Source: Pseudomonas viridiflava
Lineage (GTDB): Bacteria; Pseudomonadota; Gammaproteobacteria; Pseudomonadales; Pseudomonadaceae
Reading direction: 5' to 3'
NCBI RefSeq assembly: GCF_001642795.1
Contig: NZ_LKEH01000043.1
Location: 249 to 45,633, forward strand
DNA: 45,385 bases
The notes under the pieces were generated by a model. That model searched no databases. It was not told the DNA's origin and worked only from the letters and a program-made list of their open reading frames with translations. Positions 33,747 through 42,844 of this stretch are shown in pieces; position 1 is the first letter of the stretch, and every line of letters begins with the position of its first letter. Both the position numbers and the translations under genes were made by a program.

Positions 33747-35936
33747 TCAGAAGTCGATGGTGCCCGACACTTTCAAGGTGCGTGGCTCACCCTGAGTCAG
33801 GTAGCCGCCGTTGGTGGACGCCCAATAATCCTTGTTCATCAGGTTTTCGACGTTGGCGCGCAGGGTGATGTCTTTTTGCGCGACGTTGAAGGTGTAGCGT
33901 GCGCCCAGGTCGAAGCGGTTCCAGGTCGGAATACTCAAAGTGTTCGACGCGTTCAGGTACTGGCCTCCGGTGCGCAGCATGCGCGCGTTGAGGGCCGCGC
34001 CTTCGATGCCCGGAATGTCCCAGTCTGCTCCGGCGTTGAACTGGAAGGTCGGCACACCCACTGCATCGTTGCCATCGTTGCTGCCGCCCGCAGTCCCGCT
34101 CAATTCAGTGTCCATCAGGGTCAGACCCGCCAGCAGGCGCAGTCCGCTGACCGGCTCACCGAACACATTCATTTCCACGCCCTTGTTGCGCTGCTCGCCA
34201 TCGCGAACATACCGGGTGCCGCTACCTTCCTGAACCTGATAACCATCGGCCGGTTGCTCGATGCGGTACACACCCAGGCTCGCGCCGAAGGTGCCCATGT
34301 CCAGCTTCACACCGGCCTCGACCTGCTTGGAACGCGCAGGCGGAAAGATCTCGCCCGGATTGATCGTCACATTGCCCGGCGCGGTCGGCCCTTGGGCCAG
34401 GCCCTCGATACGGTTGGCATAGAACGACACGTAGCGCCACGGTTTGAACACCACTCCATAGATGGGCGTCGTAATTGCCTCGTCATACAGCGAAGTCCGC
34501 GGGCCGCTGCCATAGGCGTAGCCCTGAACGCGCAGTTGCTGACGACGCAGCCCCGCCGTCACCAACAGACGATCGTCGAAGAAACCCAGCGTGTCGGAGA
34601 ACGCTGCGCTGCGCATGCGGCTCTTGCCGGTGATGCCGGGGTCGTTCAGGTCGCCAGCGGTGATGCCGTTCAGCGCAGGACGCTCAGTCGACACCGGGTC
34701 GTAAAGGTTGCTGCTGGCGCGGCTGCCGCCGAACAGGTACGCATTGCGCTGTTCGGTCCAGATCCCTGACAGACCGAAGTTGACCTTGTGGCTGACGGGA
34801 CCGGTCTGCAGGTTGCCATTGATGCCTGCCATGGCGGTCTTGTTGTCTTCATCATGAGGAATGAAAGACGGCGTCGCCGTGATGTTTCCGGCAGCGTCGT
34901 TGATGGTCGGGGATCCATAGATACCGGTTTCACGGGTGTGTTTGGCACCGGCCGCGGCATACAGCATCCAGTCATCGTTGAGGTCATACTCGACCCGGCT
35001 CATGCCGAAGGTGTCTTCGGTTTCAGTCCAGGTCCAGTTGGGGGCGTAGTTGGTATCGGAGTCAGGCGCGTGAGGCACGCTGGTCAGGCCGCTGCCCACG
35101 AACACAGTGTTGCGGCTCTGGTTGATGCGCTGCTTCTGGTAAGCGAAGTCGCCGGAAATACGGAAGTTATCGCCGCGATAATCAAGGCCCAGCGCGAACA
35201 TCTTGCTGCGATGTTCTTCGTCATCGACGCCGGTTTCACCTTCGCGCTGGGCCAGGTTCAGGCGTGCGCCGAACCGGTTGTCCTCACCAAAGCGCTGACC
35301 CAGATCCAGATGCTCGCCAACCCGCCCGTCACTGCTGATGTCCGTGGTGAAGCGACGTGTCGGTGTGTCCCTGGCGCGCTTGGGCTGCAGGTTCACGCCA
35401 CCGCCTATGCCGGAACCGGTTGGCGTCACGCCGTTGATGAAGGCATTGGGGCCTTTGAAGACTTCGACACGCTCCAGCGCGTCGGTCGAAATGATCTGAC
35501 GAGGCAGCACGCCATAGAGGCCGTTGTAGGAAATGTCGTCGGTATTCAGCGCGAAACCACGGATCACAAACACCTGCGAGGCGTTGGCGTAGCCGGATGA
35601 CTGGCGAACCGAGGCGTCATTGAGCAGCACGTCGCCGATGTCTTCGGCCTGCTGATCCTCGATCAACTGCTCGGTGTAGCTGTTCATGCTGAAAGGCACG
35701 TCCATGATGTCCGAACTGCCCAATACGCCAAGCTGCCCGCCACGAGCCACCTGGCCACCGGCGTAAACGGGCGGCAACGCCTGAGGGGCGATCTTGTCAG
35801 CGCTGATCGCAGTTTCGCCCAGCACCATCGGGCCGCCTGACGAGGCAGACGTGTCGGTAGCGGCCCAGACGGGAAGACCCAGGGAACAGCCAAACGCAAT
35901 CAGCGTCAGGCGCAAAGGAAATGGCGAGGTGTGCAT
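33747..35936 (-). CDS. TonB-dependent siderophore receptor
   Basis: A 729-aa outer-membrane receptor. A signal peptide (residues 1-25, ending VWA-AT) is followed by a short stretch with a possible TonB box (MVLGETAISAD) and the plug domain (about 55-190: VPFSMNSYTEQLIEDQQ, VFVIRGFALNTDDISYNGLYG, LERVEVFKGPNAFINGV, GSGIGGGVNLQPKRA), then a 22-strand barrel ending in a terminal Phe (TLKVSGTIDF). The N-terminal signalling domain is absent, so it transports without a FecR-type switch. The class is that of ferric hydroxamate or ferrichrome receptors; the ligand is not known. No Fur site could be called with confidence upstream. Confidence 0.9.
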   Translation of the reverse strand: MHTSPFPLRLTLIAFGCSLGLPVWAATDTSASSGGPMVLGETAISADKIAPQALPPVYAGGQVARGGQLGVLGSSDIMDVPFSMNSYTEQLIEDQQAEDIGDVLLNDASVRQSSGYANASQVFVIRGFALNTDDISYNGLYGVLPRQIISTDALERVEVFKGPNAFINGVTPTGSGIGGGVNLQPKRARDTPTRRFTTDISSDGRVGEHLDLGQRFGEDNRFGARLNLAQREGETGVDDEEHRSKMFALGLDYRGDNFRISGDFAYQKQRINQSRNTVFVGSGLTSVPHAPDSDTNYAPNWTWTETEDTFGMSRVEYDLNDDWMLYAAAGAKHTRETGIYGSPTINDAAGNITATPSFIPHDEDNKTAMAGINGNLQTGPVSHKVNFGLSGIWTEQRNAYLFGGSRASSNLYDPVSTERPALNGITAGDLNDPGITGKSRMRSAAFSDTLGFFDDRLLVTAGLRRQQLRVQGYAYGSGPRTSLYDEAITTPIYGVVFKPWRYVSFYANRIEGLAQGPTAPGNVTINPGEIFPPARSKQVEAGVKLDMGTFGASLGVYRIEQPADGYQVQEGSGTRYVRDGEQRNKGVEMNVFGEPVSGLRLLAGLTLMDTELSGTAGGSNDGNDAVGVPTFQFNAGADWDIPGIEGAALNARMLRTGGQYLNASNTLSIPTWNRFDLGARYTFNVAQKDITLRANVENLMNKDYWASTNGGYLTQGEPRTLKVSGTIDF

Positions 35937-36090
35937 GGAGATGTCCTGCTGAACGATAAAGTGGGCCGGGCAGTGTCCTTCCGTGACTGCGCCCTTCTTG
36001 TGTTAATGCGAAATGCTATCAGGTGTGACTGGGAACGGTTATCGTTTATTTGTGTGCAAGCGGATACACAGCGGGTTTCACGACGAAAGG

Positions 36091-36175
36091 CGGATGCAGA
36101 GTGTTCTGAGAGGCGTTACCACGCTGGAGCGTGCGAACGATCAGAGATCTCAAGCACGCTGATCATCCCCATGCA
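36091..36175. repeat. Intergenic repeat, decayed left-arm copy
   Basis: This copy aligns along its whole length with 24152-24237 (CGGATGCAGAGTGTTCTG; TTACCACGCTGGAGCGTGCG; CTCAAGCACGCTGATCAT) but many GC pairs of the sub-palindromes are lost. It starts the block of repeats that fills the 678-nt gap between the receptor gene and pssA; no gene is supported in that gap. Confidence 0.65.
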
Positions 36176-36201
36176 CCCAAGTCTTGCAACCACGGACTAC
36201 T

Positions 36202-36343
36202 GTGGGAGGCGGCTTGCCGGCGATGCAGCCGACGCGGAATGTCAGGAAAATCGCGTCATCGTTCATCGCCGGCAAGCCGCCTCCCACGGTCCGGTGTTTG
36301 CCGCGCGACAGCGCTCCGTCGAAGACGTAGTGGCGCCTCCCAC
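36202..36343. repeat. REPIN with conserved tail, second copy
   Basis: Exact inverted REP arms at 36202-36223 and 36266-36287 enclose a 42-nt spacer (36224-36265). The reverse complement of this spacer matches the spacer at 14103-14144 at 34 of 42 positions, whereas the tail 36288-36343 matches the tail of the first copy on the same strand. The tail ends in GCGCCTCCCAC, a third REP-like arm. Confidence 0.88.
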
Positions 36344-36414
36344 AGGGTATGCATTCAGTCAGATACTTACGTTTTGGCTCCCTTTTGCGCGTCTTCCAGA
36401 CTTGTGTATAGCGA

Positions 36415-36455
36415 TGAGCGCTCTGCGTCACAAATGGCACAGACTGCGGATCAGT
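36415..36455. repeat. Intergenic repeat, right-end fragment
   Basis: GCGTCACAAATGGCACAGACTGCGGATCAG is nearly the same as the end of the repeat at 23260-23290 (GCGTCACACATGTCACAGACTGCTGATTCAG). Together with the left-arm copy at 36091 it flanks the REPIN, as if the REPIN had been inserted into an older element. Confidence 0.6.
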
Positions 36456-36614
36456 CCGTCGAGCGCTCGATTTGCGCCATCGTTTCAGAGAACCCTACGA
36501 GACCAGGAAACGCCTTGAAACGCATGGTCACAAGATGAAACAGGACACTGGCGGCGACCTGATGCGTTGTGTGGTGTAAGCTCAGCCGCTGTTGGTTATC
36601 CCATCGAGAGGCCT

Positions 36615-37958
36615 ATGCAGTCCAACTTCCGACGCTCGACCCTGGCGGCGCTCCGCGGTTTTGCCCTGCCGGGCGATGCAATCTCCATCGTCCCCTCTGC
36701 CGCCGACTACCGGCGCTGCCTGCTGGAAAGGATCGCTTCGGCGACCCGCCGCATCTACATCATCGCGCTGTACCTTCAGCAGGATGAAGCGGGCCAGGAA
36801 ATCCTCGATGCCCTTTACGCTGCCAAAACTGCCCGCCCGGAGCTGGAGGTGGTGGTGCTGGTCGACTGGTTTCGGGCGCAGCGCGGGCTGATCGGTGCAG
36901 GACGCCAGCCGGGCAATTCGACCTGGTATCAGGCGCAGAATCTGGAGTACGACCAGGAAGTACCGATCTACGGCGTACCGGTCCAGACCCGCGAGCTCTT
37001 CGGCGTGTTGCACCTCAAGGGCAGCGTGATCGATGACTGCGTCATCTACAGTGGCGCCAGCATTAACAACGTCTACCTGCACAAGCTCGACAAGTACCGG
37101 CTGGACCGTTATCACCTGATCGAGAGCGCACCGCTGGCAGACAGTTTCGTGGATCTGGTGCAGCGCGAAATACTGCCTTCTCCGGCCGTGCATCGCCTGG
37201 ACCTGCAGTCTCCGCCCAGTTCACGCAGCCTGCGCGGCGAGATTCGTGCGTTTCGCAGCAACCTCAAACGTGCGGCCTACGACACCTCCTCGGGCGAAAA
37301 GGAAAACGGTGAGTTTCGCGTCGTGCCGCTGCTGGGCGTCGGTCCGCGCAACGGTCTGAACCGCACCATTTGCGACCTGATCGCTTCCAGCAAGATCCAG
37401 CTGACGATCTGTACGCCCTACTTCAATCTGCCAGTGGCCGTGACCCGCGAAATCAACCGGGCGCTCAAGCGCGGCGTGAATGTCGATATCATCATCGGCG
37501 ACAAGACCGCCAACGACTTTTTCATCCACCCGGACGAACCGTTCAAGGTGATCTCTGCCCTGCCCTATCTGTATGAGATCAGCCTGCGACGTTTCACCCA
37601 GAAGCACCGCAAGGCCATTGCCCAGCACCGTTTGAACGTGCACCTGTGGAAGCATGGCGACAACACCTTTCACCTCAAGGGCATCTGGGTCGATCAGCGT
37701 TATACCCTGCTGACCGGCAACAATCTGAACCCGCGCGCGTTCAACCTCGACCTGGAAAACGGACTGCTGATCGATGATCCGCAAGGTCAGTGGACTGCGC
37801 CGCGACAAGCAGAAATCGCCCACTTGATGCGCAACACCCAGCGCGTCAGTCAATACGACGAGCTGGATACGCTGGCGAACTACCCTGAGGGCGTGCGCAA
37901 GTTTCTACGCCGCGTGAGTCGTGTCAGGGTCGAGCGTCTGCTGTACCGGATTCTGTAG
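36615..37958 (+). CDS. pssA: CDP-diacylglycerol-serine O-phosphatidyltransferase (PssA)
   Basis: A 447-aa phosphatidylserine synthase of the phospholipase D superfamily, the first step to phosphatidylethanolamine. It matches E. coli PssA through its whole length as I remember it, for example LYLQQDEAGQEILDALY, VDWFRAQRG, CTPYFNLP, IIGDKTANDFFI, ALPYLYEISLRRF and LTGNNLNPRAFNLDLENG. The two HKD motifs are complete: His133/Lys135/Asp140 (HLKGSVID) and His353/Lys355/Asp360 (HLKGIWVD). It is a peripheral membrane enzyme, in line with the absence of membrane segments. The ATG at 36615 has GAGAGG upstream; the frame stays open to 36567. Confidence 0.93.
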   Translation: MQSNFRRSTLAALRGFALPGDAISIVPSAADYRRCLLERIASATRRIYIIALYLQQDEAGQEILDALYAAKTARPELEVVVLVDWFRAQRGLIGAGRQPGNSTWYQAQNLEYDQEVPIYGVPVQTRELFGVLHLKGSVIDDCVIYSGASINNVYLHKLDKYRLDRYHLIESAPLADSFVDLVQREILPSPAVHRLDLQSPPSSRSLRGEIRAFRSNLKRAAYDTSSGEKENGEFRVVPLLGVGPRNGLNRTICDLIASSKIQLTICTPYFNLPVAVTREINRALKRGVNVDIIIGDKTANDFFIHPDEPFKVISALPYLYEISLRRFTQKHRKAIAQHRLNVHLWKHGDNTFHLKGIWVDQRYTLLTGNNLNPRAFNLDLENGLLIDDPQGQWTAPRQAEIAHLMRNTQRVSQYDELDTLANYPEGVRKFLRRVSRVRVERLLYRIL

Positions 37959-37978
37959 AAGACCCTGACGGCACAAGA

Positions 37979-38008
37979 CGGTGTTCGCGATATTGTTCGC
38001 GGACACCG
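37979..38008. terminator. Hairpin between convergent pssA and aldo/keto reductase genes
   Basis: CGGTGTTCGCG (37979-37989) pairs with CGCGGACACCG (37998-38008) with one wobble and an 8-nt loop. It lies between two convergent stop codons, the place of a bidirectional terminator, but lacks a T run. Confidence 0.5.
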
Positions 38009-38014
38009 TTGCGA

Positions 38015-39001
38015 TTAACCCGCCAAGGCAATCAACTGCTGACGCTGCGCATCGGTCAAGGTCGGGCCAAACCCGGCGCCGACGTTCTCGGCCATGTAAC
38101 GCGGGTTCCCGGTGCCCGGAATCACACAGGTAACAGCGGGGTTGGCCAGCAGAAATTTAAGCGCCAGTTGCGGCCAGCTGTTCACTTCGACCTGCGCAGC
38201 CCAGCCCGGTAAAGGCTTGTCCTTGAGCCGCGACAACAGTCCGCCGCCACCAAACGGCCGATTGCAGATGACCGCCACACCGCGTTCCCTGCACAGCGGC
38301 AGGATCCGTTTCTCGACATCACGGTCGTCAAGCGCGTAATTGATCTGCAGAAAATCCAGCGGCTCGCTCTTGAGCACCGCTTCCACGTCAGCGTAAGCGC
38401 TCGAGGTGTAGTGGCTGATGCCAATGTAGCGAATGCGACCCTGTTCCTTCCAATCGCGCAATGTAGGCAGATGGGTCTTCCAGTCCAGCAGGTTATGAAT
38501 CTGCATCAGGTCGATCCGGTCGGTCTGCAGCAGCTTGAACGACTCCTCCATCTGCGCGATGCCTTCGCTACGTCCCCGCGTCCAGACCTTGGTCGCCAGA
38601 AACGCGGGGGATCGCGGCTCGTGGATCGACAGCAATTCCCCGGTGGTCTGCTCGGCGCGCCCGTACATGGGCGAGCTGTCGACGACACTGCCGCCTGCTG
38701 CGAACAGTGCGTCCAGAACCGGGCGCAACTGCTTGTAGGCCGGGCTGGAAGTGGCCACATCAAAACCGCGATAAGTGCCAAGGCCAACGACAGGCAGCGG
38801 TTCATTGCTGGAGGGAATCGCTCGGGTCAGCATGGTCTTGCCTCCGGATGTCAGTTTTGAGGGAAGTGATGAAGGGTCGGACGACGATGGCAGCGTCGGC
38901 GGTTTCTGGTCACCGGCAGCGGTGTCGAACACCAGTGCGGCGCCTACACCTGCCGCCAGGGTGAGCAGTCTTCTGCGGGTCAGGTGATGGGGTGGCGTCA
39001 T
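38015..39001 (-). CDS. Aldo/keto reductase with a Tat signal peptide
   Basis: A 328-aa reductase. The N terminus LTRRRLLTLAAGVGAALV carries a twin-arginine motif (Arg9-Arg11 before LLTL) and a weakly hydrophobic core, so it should be exported folded with its cofactor. The aldo/keto reductase tetrad is present: Asp108 (SVVDSSPMYG), Tyr113, Lys138 (ATKVW) and His169 (MQIHN). A linker of about 30 residues rich in Pro and Ser separates signal and domain. AAGGAGAACGTC precedes the ATG. It starts 43 nt after ligD on the same strand and may share its transcript. The substrate is unknown; an exported enzyme of this type needs NADPH bound before export. Confidence 0.83.
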   Translation of the reverse strand: MTPPHHLTRRRLLTLAAGVGAALVFDTAAGDQKPPTLPSSSDPSSLPSKLTSGGKTMLTRAIPSSNEPLPVVGLGTYRGFDVATSSPAYKQLRPVLDALFAAGGSVVDSSPMYGRAEQTTGELLSIHEPRSPAFLATKVWTRGRSEGIAQMEESFKLLQTDRIDLMQIHNLLDWKTHLPTLRDWKEQGRIRYIGISHYTSSAYADVEAVLKSEPLDFLQINYALDDRDVEKRILPLCRERGVAVICNRPFGGGGLLSRLKDKPLPGWAAQVEVNSWPQLALKFLLANPAVTCVIPGTGNPRYMAENVGAGFGPTLTDAQRQQLIALAG

Positions 39002-39044
39002 GACGTTCTCCTTATCTGTCCTGCACGTGTTTTATTTTGAGTAT

Positions 39045-41645
39045 TCAGGACCGCTTGGCCCCCAGCTGCTTCCACATCTTTTGCGTGATTTTCTGCCGGT
39101 TACGGTAACCCGCCCACGGATCGCCTTTCAATTCACGCAGACGTTGCTCCAGATTGGTGACGTCCCATTGAGCCGAAGACGTGAGGCCCGCCAGTTCATC
39201 GAGCGCTATCGGCACCGAAACGGGAAGCCCGGGCCGGGCACGAACCGAATAGGCGGTGACCGTACTGCCGCCACGGCTGTTGCGCAGGTAGTCGACAAAA
39301 ATGCGGCCGACGCGGTTTTTCGGGCCCATGGTGGCGGTGAAACGCTCGGGCAGCTGTTGGGTCACGAACTCGGCGATGGCTTTGGCGAAGCCTTTGACCG
39401 TATCCCAGTCGGCATGCCGGGCGAGCGGCACGATAATGTGCATGCCTTTGCCGCCGCTGGTTTTCAGAAAGGCCTCAAGCCCAAGTTCTTCAAGCACCGC
39501 CAACACCATTTGTGTGGCCTCGATCATGCTGCGCCAGGGCAAGGCCGGATCCGGGTCAAGGTCGAGCACCAAGTGGTCAGGCGTTTCGATGCGATCACTG
39601 GTCGACCCCCAGGTATGAAACTCGATGGCGCCCATTTGCGCGGCACCGACCAGGGCCTGAACCGTGTCGATTTCCATCAGCGCGGCATGGCCCGGATCAA
39701 GCTTGCGATCCAGTTGCCGGATATGGGGAATCGCCAGGCGCTCGGAGTGTTTCTGAAAAAACTGCTCGCCGTCGATGCCCTCGGGGCAGCGCAGCAGCGC
39801 GACGGGACGATTGTTCAGATACGGCAGGATCCAGTCGGCAATCGATTCATAAAACTGGGCCAGTTCGATCTTCTGCGTGCCGCTCTTGCTGTCGATCACC
39901 CGGTCCGAATGGCTGATGCCGACACTCGCAACATTGACCTTGCCTCGCGCCGTCTTGCGCGCGACGGGCGTCTGCGCAGCCTTCGCTTTAGCGCCCTTCG
40001 CAACTTTGGGGCGGCTGGCAATGTCGGCTGGCTGAGGGTACTCACGCACCACCTCACTGGCGGGTTTGTCGCTGCGCAATCCTACGAAAGCGGCCTGACG
40101 CAGAATGCCTTCCCGCGTCCACTCCGCGAATTCGGCCTCGCAGATCAGCTGCGGCTCCACCCATTGCACACCCCGCGCCTGTGCCGAGGTGAGCTTCTTG
40201 TCGAGCGGCGAGGTGTCGCGCTCCAGCGGCTGTAACTGATCGTGCAACTGCTTAAGGGTCTGACTGGTGAAACCGGTGCCGACCCGCCCTGCATAGACCA
40301 GACCGTCGTCATCATTGACCGCCAGCAGCAAGGCACCGAACGCCGAGCGACTGCCCTGCGGCGCGGTATAACCGACGATCACGAACTCCTGGCGCAGTCG
40401 GCATTTGAGCTTGATCCAGTCGGCGTTGCGTTTGCTGACGTAGGGACTGCCGGCCCGTTTGCCGATCACGCCCTCCAGCCCCATCGCGCTGGCGCTTTCG
40501 ACGATGTCCTTGTGCCCCGAACGAAACGCATCGGAGAAACGCAGCAGACGGCTGCGCTGTTTACCGAGCACCTGTTTGAGCGCATCGCGGCGCTGCTCAA
40601 TGGGCACCTCACGCAGGTCCTCACCAGTCAGATACGGCATGTCGAACAGGTAGTAGAGAATGTCCTTGCTGCGACCGATTTCAAAGGCATTCTGCAACGC
40701 CTGAAAATCCGGCAGCCCTTGGTCGTTGAGCACCACGACTTCGCCGTCGAACCAGGTGTCCTGCAGTTTCAGCGCCTTGATCGCCTTGGCCAGCTCGGGC
40801 AGCCGCTCGGTCCAATCGTTGCCATTGCGCGTGAACAGTCGCACCTCATCGCCCTGAATACGCGTCAGGATGCGATAGCCGTCGAACTTGATTTCATACA
40901 GCCACTCACCCGCAGGCGGCGCGTCCACCAATGTAGCGAGTTGCGGGGTAAGCAATTCGGGAAGCGCGGCCTTCGCCTTTGTGCGGGACGACGTGCGGGA
41001 AGGTTTGGCCGTTGCACTATCGGTTTTGGTCTTTGTCGACCGGGGTTTGGCCTTCGATGCCGGAACCCGTCCGACGCCGACATGCGCACCGCTGATCACG
41101 CTCTGCGGCTGTTGCTCGATGATGTCGTATTCGTCGGCAGGCCGGGCGACCGAATCCTTTTCCTTGATCAGCAGCCACTGCTCCTTGCTGCCGCTGCCCT
41201 TGAGCCGGGTACGCACCAGTGCCCAGTCACCGGTGAGCTTTTCGCCGATCAGCGTGAACTTGAGTTTGCCCTCAGCGTAGGTCTTGCGCGGGTCGCCATG
41301 GGGCTCCCAGACGCCACGGTCCCAGACAATGACGTCGCCACCGCCGTACTGCCCCTTGGGAATACTGCCTTCGAAACTGGCGTAGCCCAGCGGGTGATCT
41401 TCGACATGCACCGCCAGGCGTTTCTGGGTCGGATCAAGGCTCGGCCCCTTGGGCACTGCCCAGCTTTTGAGCGTGCCGTCCAGCTCAAGACGGAAATCGT
41501 AATGCAGGTGGCTCGCGTCATGCTTCTGAATGACGAAGCTCAACGCATGAGCCTTTGCCGAGCGCTTTTTGCTGCCCGCCTCGGCAGGCTCCGAGGTGAT
41601 GTCGAAGTTGCGTTTGCGCGTGTATTCGCTGACAGGCTTGGCCAT
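39045..41645 (-). CDS. ligD: Multifunctional DNA repair ligase LigD
   Basis: An 866-aa enzyme of bacterial non-homologous end joining. Domain order is phosphoesterase, ligase, polymerase, as in P. aeruginosa. The 3'-phosphoesterase (about 1-170) keeps His42, His48, Asp50 and His84; a basic linker (about 195-230, KAKPRSTKTK) follows; the ATP-dependent ligase has its lysine at Lys253 (YEIKFDGYR) and VIGKRAGSPYV; the primase-like polymerase (about 580-850) has VLDLDPD and FLKTSGGKGMHI. The open frame begins with a TTG at 41651, but the ATG at 41645 with GGGGAC upstream is preferred. It lies 20 nt after ku in an operon. Confidence 0.95.
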   Translation of the reverse strand: MAKPVSEYTRKRNFDITSEPAEAGSKKRSAKAHALSFVIQKHDASHLHYDFRLELDGTLKSWAVPKGPSLDPTQKRLAVHVEDHPLGYASFEGSIPKGQYGGGDVIVWDRGVWEPHGDPRKTYAEGKLKFTLIGEKLTGDWALVRTRLKGSGSKEQWLLIKEKDSVARPADEYDIIEQQPQSVISGAHVGVGRVPASKAKPRSTKTKTDSATAKPSRTSSRTKAKAALPELLTPQLATLVDAPPAGEWLYEIKFDGYRILTRIQGDEVRLFTRNGNDWTERLPELAKAIKALKLQDTWFDGEVVVLNDQGLPDFQALQNAFEIGRSKDILYYLFDMPYLTGEDLREVPIEQRRDALKQVLGKQRSRLLRFSDAFRSGHKDIVESASAMGLEGVIGKRAGSPYVSKRNADWIKLKCRLRQEFVIVGYTAPQGSRSAFGALLLAVNDDDGLVYAGRVGTGFTSQTLKQLHDQLQPLERDTSPLDKKLTSAQARGVQWVEPQLICEAEFAEWTREGILRQAAFVGLRSDKPASEVVREYPQPADIASRPKVAKGAKAKAAQTPVARKTARGKVNVASVGISHSDRVIDSKSGTQKIELAQFYESIADWILPYLNNRPVALLRCPEGIDGEQFFQKHSERLAIPHIRQLDRKLDPGHAALMEIDTVQALVGAAQMGAIEFHTWGSTSDRIETPDHLVLDLDPDPALPWRSMIEATQMVLAVLEELGLEAFLKTSGGKGMHIIVPLARHADWDTVKGFAKAIAEFVTQQLPERFTATMGPKNRVGRIFVDYLRNSRGGSTVTAYSVRARPGLPVSVPIALDELAGLTSSAQWDVTNLEQRLRELKGDPWAGYRNRQKITQKMWKQLGAKRS

Positions 41646-41665
41646 GGTCAATGTCCCCGTACGGC

Positions 41666-42571
41666 TCAGGAGGCCTTGCTGGTTTTCTTGCGAGCCGGCG
41701 CACGGCGCTTGGCAGGTTCTTTGGTAGCGGACGCCTTGGCCTTGGCCGCAGGTTTGCTCGCCTTGCTCTTGCTGGCGCCGCCCTTGCCCGCCAGGCTGCG
41801 GCGCAACAGGTCGGTCAGGTCGATGACATCGGCGCTCTTGCGCTCTTCCTCGCCCTGATCGGTTTCAAGGTCCTGGATCTTGCCCTCCTTGGCTTTGGTT
41901 TCGACCAATTGCATGATCTTGTCCTGGAAGGTGTCGCGGTAGTCTTCGGGTGTCCAGTCGGCACTCATGTCCTTGACCAGACGCTTGGCCATGTCGCGCT
42001 CGCTTTTGTTCAACTGCACGTCGGTGACCGCATCGCTCAGGTCCAGATCATCGAGCTCACGCACATCGGCCGGCCAGCGCAGGATCACCATGACCAGCGC
42101 TGAAGCCAGCGGCATGACGGCAGCCAGATGCTCCTTGGTGTGCAGCACCACATTGGCCAGCGCCACTTTTTTAGTATCGTGCAACGTCTCGCGCAGCAAG
42201 GCGTAGACCTTTTCGCCGCGCTTGTCGGGGGTCAGAAAGTAAGGGGTGTCGATGTTCTGCAAGGGAATCTGCTGGCTGTCGACGAAGCCGAAGATATCGA
42301 TGGTTTGCGTGGACTTGGGATGCGCAGCACGGATTTCCTGCTCGCTGAGCACCACGTAACGGTCTTTCTCGTATTCAACGCCCTTGACGATGTTCTCGCT
42401 GGACACTTCCTTGCCGGTGACCTTGTTGATGCGCTTGTAGCCCACCGGGTCCATGCTGCGCTTGTCGAGCCAGTCAAAATCGACGCCTTTCGATGATGTC
42501 GCCGAAATCAGTGCCACCGGTATATGCACCAGCCCGAAACTGATCGCGCCCTTCCAGATTGCCCTTGCCAT
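41666..42571 (-). CDS. ku: DNA end-binding protein Ku
   Basis: A 301-aa bacterial Ku that binds double-strand ends and recruits LigD. The core Ku domain starts MARAIWKGAISFGLVHIPVALISATS and includes VGYKRINKVTGKEV, KGVEYEKDRYVVL and LRWPADVREL. The C-terminal tail from about residue 255 is rich in Lys and Ala (KSKASKPAAKAKASATK), the basic extension that helps Ku move along DNA in some species. The ATG at 42571 has AGAGGGAG upstream; the frame is open to 42664. It is the first gene of the ku-ligD operon. The 273 nt between it and msuD hold both divergent promoters. Confidence 0.95.
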   Translation of the reverse strand: MARAIWKGAISFGLVHIPVALISATSSKGVDFDWLDKRSMDPVGYKRINKVTGKEVSSENIVKGVEYEKDRYVVLSEQEIRAAHPKSTQTIDIFGFVDSQQIPLQNIDTPYFLTPDKRGEKVYALLRETLHDTKKVALANVVLHTKEHLAAVMPLASALVMVILRWPADVRELDDLDLSDAVTDVQLNKSERDMAKRLVKDMSADWTPEDYRDTFQDKIMQLVETKAKEGKIQDLETDQGEEERKSADVIDLTDLLRRSLAGKGGASKSKASKPAAKAKASATKEPAKRRAPARKKTSKAS

Positions 42572-42844
42572 TGCCTGACTCCCTCTGAACTTAAAAAGGT
42601 GACAGGCCGGGGTGGGCAAAGTTTCGGCCGGCAGACGAGCGCCAGAGCGGTGTAAGCGAGGCACCTGAACGTCTGACTTTTATTTATATAACCTAAGAGT
42701 CTAAAAATATGGATTAACGTTCTTTTACGGAATAAATCTGAGTGTCTATAAATGGCGTCACTTCGAGGCACTGCTGACCTGCTGTCCGGGATCCAACAGT
42801 TGCCTTCACCCACTCTGACCCGGCCGACCACTCAAGGATTTTTC

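Noticed and set aside
35937..36062. Possible Fur box upstream of the TonB-dependent receptor
   Set aside because: Only short partial matches (for example GATAACCGTT on the minus strand) are present; no convincing 19-nt Fur site could be aligned.
39000..41858. Long open frames on the plus strand opposite ligD and ku (39000-40235, 40242-41858)
   Set aside because: They are antisense shadows of GC-rich coding regions; their translations show no known motifs and the opposite strand has full LigD and Ku signatures.
42661..42844. Sigma54 promoter before msuD
   Set aside because: GG and GC pairs in this stretch are 11-12 nt apart or lack the consensus; no site with the required 10-nt spacing and TGGC/TTGC context was found.
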